Part shown: one piece after another, positions 60,756 through 64,000 of the stretch | Numbering within the stretch: the stretch's first letter is position 1 | Layout: every line of letters starts with the position of its first letter | Assembly (NCBI RefSeq): GCF_002209485.1 | Contig: NZ_NJIX01000001.1 | Coordinates: forward strand, 868,001-932,000 | Length of the DNA stretch: 64,000 bases | From: Achromobacter sp. HZ34 | GTDB lineage: Bacteria; Pseudomonadota; Gammaproteobacteria; Burkholderiales; Burkholderiaceae_B | Direction of reading: 5' to 3' | The notes under the pieces: model-generated | What the model saw: only the letters and a program-made list of their open reading frames with translations | Told to the model about the DNA's origin: nothing | Database searches by the model: none | Program-made: the position numbers and the translations under genes

Positions 60756-61337
60756 TCAGGGCGAAGCAGGAGTCCTGTTCGTAGCGGATGGGCGCGCCAA
60801 GTTCCACATCAGGGCACGAAAAGGCGCCAGCATGCTGATATTCACCGCCAGCTTGACGGCGACGTCGCCCGTCATCCAGGTCACCCAGGGGGCGCCCGTG
60901 GCGGCGAAAGCGATGCTGAAGAACAGCGCGGTGTCGAGCAAGGCGCCCAGCACGCCGGACACCAGGGGGGCGCGCCACCAGCGCTGGTCGCGCAGGCGGT
61001 CGAACACCTGGATGTCGAGCAACTGGGCGCAGATATAGGCCACGCCGGAGGCCAGGGCAATGCGCGGGGACGCCAGCCAGACCGACACCGCCAGCGCGGC
61101 GGCGAAGCCGAACCAGGCGACGCGGCGCGCGGCACGGGGGCCGAAACGGCGGTTCAGGACGTCCGTCACCAGGAAAGCCAGGGGATAGGACAGGCCGCCC
61201 CAGGTCAGCCAGTGATTCAGGGGAATCTGCACCAGGACGTTGGAACCCACCACCACCAGGCCCATGCAGAAGACGGCCACCAGGAAATGGCCGGCCAGCA
61301 TGGGTTCGTAGCCGCGGCGCTGCACGCTTGCCTTCAT
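60756..61337 (-). CDS. VUT family queuosine-precursor transporter-like protein
   Basis: A 193-residue membrane protein with about six helices. GSNVLVQIPLNHWLTWGGLSYPLAFLVTDVLNRRFGPRAARRVAW and YICAQLLDIQVFDRLRDQRWWRAPLVSGVLGALLDTALFFSIAF match the VUT/YhhQ family. E. coli YhhQ imports queuine precursors for tRNA modification. Its ATG overlaps the proC stop (ATGA). Confidence 0.88.
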   Translation of the reverse strand: MKASVQRRGYEPMLAGHFLVAVFCMGLVVVGSNVLVQIPLNHWLTWGGLSYPLAFLVTDVLNRRFGPRAARRVAWFGFAAALAVSVWLASPRIALASGVAYICAQLLDIQVFDRLRDQRWWRAPLVSGVLGALLDTALFFSIAFAATGAPWVTWMTGDVAVKLAVNISMLAPFRALMWNLARPSATNRTPASP

Positions 61338-62182
61338 TTGCCGAATTCCTGGGCCAGTTCGCGCGAGCGCTGGGCGGCCGCGGCCATGGCGCGGGCCACC
61401 AGGGTCATGAAGCCGTTGTCGTCGAAGACCTTGAGGGCGGCGGCCGTGGTGCCGCCCTTGGAAGTCACCCGCTCGCGCAGCACGGAAGGCGAGTCGGTGG
61501 ACTCCTTGGCCAGCCTGGTGGCGCCCTCGAAGGTGCCCAGGGCCAGTTGGCGGGCCTGCTCCGCGTCCAGCCCCACCGCCATGCCGCCCGCGATAAGGGC
61601 TTCCAGGAAGCGGAAGACGTAGGCCGGGCCGCTGCCCGACAAGGCGGTCACGGCGTCGATGCCGGCGTCGTCATCGACCCAGACGACCTGCCCCACCGAT
61701 TCCAGCATGGTCTGCGCCAGGGCCCGGTCGGCCGCGCTGACGCCCGGCAGCGCCAGCATGCCGGTGACGCCCGCGCCGACCAGGGCCGGCGTATTGGGCA
61801 TGCAACGCACCAGGTTGCGCCAGGGTTGGCCATCGGTGGCCAGCCACTGCGAGAGAACGTCGCCGCGCAGGCCGGCGGCCACGCTGATCACCAGGGTGCC
61901 GGGGCGCAGCCAGGGCTGGCAGGCCTTGACGGCGTCACGCATGTACTGCGGCTTGACGGCGAAGAACCAGACGTTGCACTGGGCCAGCCGTTCGTCCGGC
62001 TGGGTCGCGGTGGTGGCGCCCCGGGCCTGCCAGGCGGCGTGGCCGTCCGGGTTGATGTCGATGGCGTGGATCTGGCCGGGCGGGCAGATCTTGCCGGCCA
62101 TGCCGATGGCCAGGGCGGTGGCCATGTTGCCGCCGCCGACGAAGGCGACCCGCAGGTCGCTGGAAGAGAGGTTCGTGTCCAT
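61334..62182 (-). CDS. proC: Pyrroline-5-carboxylate reductase
   Basis: A 282-residue NAD(P)H enzyme for the last step of proline synthesis. VAFVGGGNMATALAIGM binds the cofactor; RCMPNTPALVGAGVTGM and ALSGSGPAYVFRFLEALIAGGMAVGLD are the substrate and dimer motifs; and SKGGTTAAALKVFDDNGF closes the active site. The start ATG 62182 has a weak ribosome site. Co-transcribed with the VUT gene. Confidence 0.94.
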   Translation of the reverse strand: MDTNLSSSDLRVAFVGGGNMATALAIGMAGKICPPGQIHAIDINPDGHAAWQARGATTATQPDERLAQCNVWFFAVKPQYMRDAVKACQPWLRPGTLVISVAAGLRGDVLSQWLATDGQPWRNLVRCMPNTPALVGAGVTGMLALPGVSAADRALAQTMLESVGQVVWVDDDAGIDAVTALSGSGPAYVFRFLEALIAGGMAVGLDAEQARQLALGTFEGATRLAKESTDSPSVLRERVTSKGGTTAAALKVFDDNGFMTLVARAMAAAAQRSRELAQEFGK

Positions 62183-62339
62183 GGTGGTGGATTGTAAGCT
62201 GGGGCCGCGGCCCGCATCGCGGCCGTGATCGGAGCCCCGGCCAGGTAGTGGGTTACCACAGCCCACTGAATCATTATCTGATGCCGATTCACGAATCTCA
62301 GGGCTACTCCGAATTTGACAGCCAACCGGGCTGGTGTAA

Positions 62340-62357
62340 CAGTCACGAATTCGTCAC
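62340..62357 (+). promoter_or_regulatory. Pho-box-like site before ugpB
   Basis: CAGTCAC, four bases (GAAT), then TCGTCAC: two seven-base direct repeats with the spacing of the PhoB box (CTGTCAY-N4-CTGTCAY). A -10-like TATGGT follows about 12 bases later. ugp operons are known PhoB targets. Confidence 0.5.
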
Positions 62358-62433
62358 AAACAATTCATATGGTGTCGTGCGCGTCGAGGACAACCCTCTG
62401 GCGGCACATTTGTGTAAATAGGAGGAATACCCC

Positions 62434-63747
62434 ATGCGCTCCCACCGTCTAGCCCTCGCGGCAGCGGCCTTGATCGCCGCGTTCGGCGCGTCGTCGGCCC
62501 AGGCCGCCACTGAAATCCAGTTCTGGCACTCCATGGAAGGGGCCCTGGGCGACCGTGTCAATGAGATGGTCGATCAGTTCAACAAGAGCCAGTCCGACTA
62601 TGTCGTGAAAGCCGTCTACAAAGGCAACTACGGTGAATCGATGAACGCCGGCATCGCCGCGTTCCGCGCCGGTAACGCCCCCGACATCCTGCAGGTCTTC
62701 GAAGTCGGCACCGCCACGATGATGTACGCCAAGGGCGCCATCAAGCCGGTCCAGCAGATGTCCGAGGAAGCCGGCGATCCCATCGATCCCAAGGCCTTCA
62801 TCGGCGCGGTGGCGGGCTACTACTCGTCGTCCGACAACAAGCTGGTGTCGATGCCCTTCAACAGCTCGACCGTGGTCATGTACTACAACAAGGACGCCTT
62901 CAAGAAGGCCGGCCTTGATGCCGACAAGCCGCCCAAGACCTGGGAAGAACTGGCCGCCGCCACCAAGAAGCTGAAGGCCGCCGGGCAGGAATGCGGTTAC
63001 ACCACGTCATGGCCGTCCTGGGTCCAGCTGGAAACCTTCTCGGCCTGGCACAACGTGCCCTACGCCACCAAGGACAACGGCTTCGGCGGCCTCGACGCCC
63101 GCCTGGCCATCGATTCGCCGCTGCACCAGCGCCACCTGGAATTCCTGGCCAACCTGGCCAAGGACGGCGAGTTCATGTACGGCGGCCGCGGCGACGATCC
63201 CAACGCGCTGTTCATCTCGGGCAAGTGCGCCCTGATCACCGGCTCCAGCGGCCTGCGCGCCAACATCATCAAGAACGCCAAGTTCGAGTTCGGCACTGCC
63301 TCCGTGCCCTACTACGCCGACGTCAAGGGCGCGCCGCAGAACACCATCATCGGTGGCGCCTCGCTGTGGGTCTTCGGCAACAAGAAGCCCGAGGTCTACA
63401 AGGGCGTGACCAAGTTCTTCAAGTTCATCTCCAGCCCGGAAGTGGCCGCCAAGTGGCACCAGCAGACCGGCTACGTGCCGGTCACCAAGGCTGCCTATGA
63501 ACTGACCGAGAAAGCCGGCTTCTACACCCAGAACCCCGGTACCGACGTCGGCGTCAAGCAGTTGAACGTGACCACCACCGCGCAGTCGCGCGGCGTGCGT
63601 TTGGGCTTCCTGCCGCAGATCCGTGAAATCGAGGACGCGGAAATCGAACGCATCGTTTCCGGCAAGGAAAGCGCCAAGGAAGGCCTGGCCAATGCCACGA
63701 AACGCGGCAACGAGTTGCTCGAAAAGTTCCAAAAAAGTGTAAAGTAG
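62434..63747 (+). CDS. ugpB: Glycerol-3-phosphate ABC transporter binding protein
   Basis: A 437-residue periplasmic receptor with signal peptide ending SAQAATEIQFWHSMEG. YKGNYGESMNAGIAAFRAGNAPDILQVFEVGTATMM, MPFNSSTVVMYYNKDAFKKAGLD and GGRGDDPNALFISGKCALITGSS are typical of UgpB, which feeds sn-glycerol-3-phosphate or its diesters to UgpAEC. AGGAGGAATACCCC is a strong ribosome site. A Pho-box-like element lies about 80 bases upstream. Confidence 0.95.
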   Translation: MRSHRLALAAAALIAAFGASSAQAATEIQFWHSMEGALGDRVNEMVDQFNKSQSDYVVKAVYKGNYGESMNAGIAAFRAGNAPDILQVFEVGTATMMYAKGAIKPVQQMSEEAGDPIDPKAFIGAVAGYYSSSDNKLVSMPFNSSTVVMYYNKDAFKKAGLDADKPPKTWEELAAATKKLKAAGQECGYTTSWPSWVQLETFSAWHNVPYATKDNGFGGLDARLAIDSPLHQRHLEFLANLAKDGEFMYGGRGDDPNALFISGKCALITGSSGLRANIIKNAKFEFGTASVPYYADVKGAPQNTIIGGASLWVFGNKKPEVYKGVTKFFKFISSPEVAAKWHQQTGYVPVTKAAYELTEKAGFYTQNPGTDVGVKQLNVTTTAQSRGVRLGFLPQIREIEDAEIERIVSGKESAKEGLANATKRGNELLEKFQKSVK

Positions 63748-63810
63748 CGCGCTTTGCTCAGGGCTGAACCCCTGGGCATGCGTACAGATACACATGCGTC
63801 ATCGAGTTCA

Positions 63811-63841
63811 TGCGGATTGCCGGCTGGCCCGGCAATCCGCA
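63811..63841 (+). promoter_or_regulatory. Intercistronic hairpin between ugpB and ugpA
   Basis: TGCGGATTGCCGG and CCGGCAATCCGCA form a perfect 13-bp stem with a five-base loop, 64 bases after the ugpB stop. No long T-run follows, so it is more likely an mRNA-stabilising or partial termination element that raises UgpB over the membrane subunits. Confidence 0.65.
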
Positions 63842-63959
63842 TTGTGTCGTTTGTCTGGATGCATCCACGGTGGTCCGAGCGCCTCGCGCCTGGACCATTA
63901 CACGTTTGTTACCCCGCGCGCGCCGCCCCCGCGACGCGCTGCAAGGCATAGTCCGCCCC

Positions 63960-64000
63960 ATGGAAAAACGCGTCGTATTCGGCCATAAGACCCTGCCCTA
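63960..64000 (+). CDS. ugpA: Glycerol-3-phosphate ABC permease UgpA, 5' end
   Basis: Only the first 13 codons are present (MEKRVVFGHKTLP) and the gene continues past the window. The sequence and position directly after ugpB match the cytoplasmic N-terminus of UgpA. Confidence 0.7.
   Translation, partial: MEKRVVFGHKTLP

Overview
The window is a gene-dense, GC-rich chromosomal segment from a betaproteobacterium, most likely Alcaligenaceae of the Bordetella/Achromobacter type. Evidence for this: two Bug-type solute receptors, each divergent from its own LysR regulator; many LysR/GntR regulators; an HK-REC-HPt kinase reminiscent of the BvgS C-terminus; and protein sequences that read like that family throughout. 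I see no rRNA, tRNA, insertion sequence, prophage or CRISPR array. Base composition looks even, so this reads as core and flexible metabolic chromosome rather than an inserted island.

Layout. 1-4.8 kb: 3' end of a NAMPT-type phosphoribosyltransferase, a lipoprotein hydrolase, a P-loop kinase, a Tat-exported amidohydrolase, and a MORN/unknown gene pair. 4.8-11.5 kb: nnrD, a GntR regulator with two apparent DNA-binding domains, and a sulfur-flavoured group (TauE/SafE exporter, LysR, SelW-like protein, SsuF-SsuE), then psiF. 11.7-25.6 kb: lldD, a three-gene RND efflux operon, gabD, an SDR lacking its catalytic residues, slyX, ggt and a MASE1-PAS membrane protein. 25.6-35.7 kb: a sensor-poor hybrid histidine kinase, an SbmA-like ABC exporter, a PhyH dioxygenase, a two-gene chromate transporter, a Bug receptor with LysR, a divergent Fur-family protein and an AI-2E family permease. 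35.8-41.7 kb: carbonic anhydrase overlapping metQ, alkB, a DedA-rhodanese fusion coupled to xerD, and a membrane metallophosphoesterase. 41.7-49.9 kb: a two-gene ABC importer with a fused permease, an MFS transporter, a FitAB-type toxin-antitoxin pair, a DUF423 gene, a tandem structured repeat, and a second MFS transporter divergent from a LysR. 50.8-64 kb: LysR divergent from a Bug, N-acyl-D-amino-acid deacylase and racemase operon; a complete livKHMGF operon; proC with a VUT family transporter; and the start of a ugp operon (ugpB, start of ugpA) behind a Pho-box-like site.

How it works together. Much of the window concerns nutrient capture (branched-chain amino acids, glycerol-3-phosphate, carboxylates or acyl-D-amino acids, methionine-like ligands, anions) and export (RND, MFS, chromate, SbmA-like), with divergent LysR control. 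Adjacent genes often share ATGA or TGATG stop/start overlaps (RND, chr, can-metQ, dedA-xerD, fitAB, liv, proC), indicating translational coupling.

The least explained items are the tandem 130-137 bp structured repeat at 48.1-48.4 kb, the SDR without Ser/Tyr/Lys, the complementary half-sensors at 24-28 kb, a terminator placed directly before the DUF423 gene, and short in-frame tandem repeats that recur in several unrelated genes.
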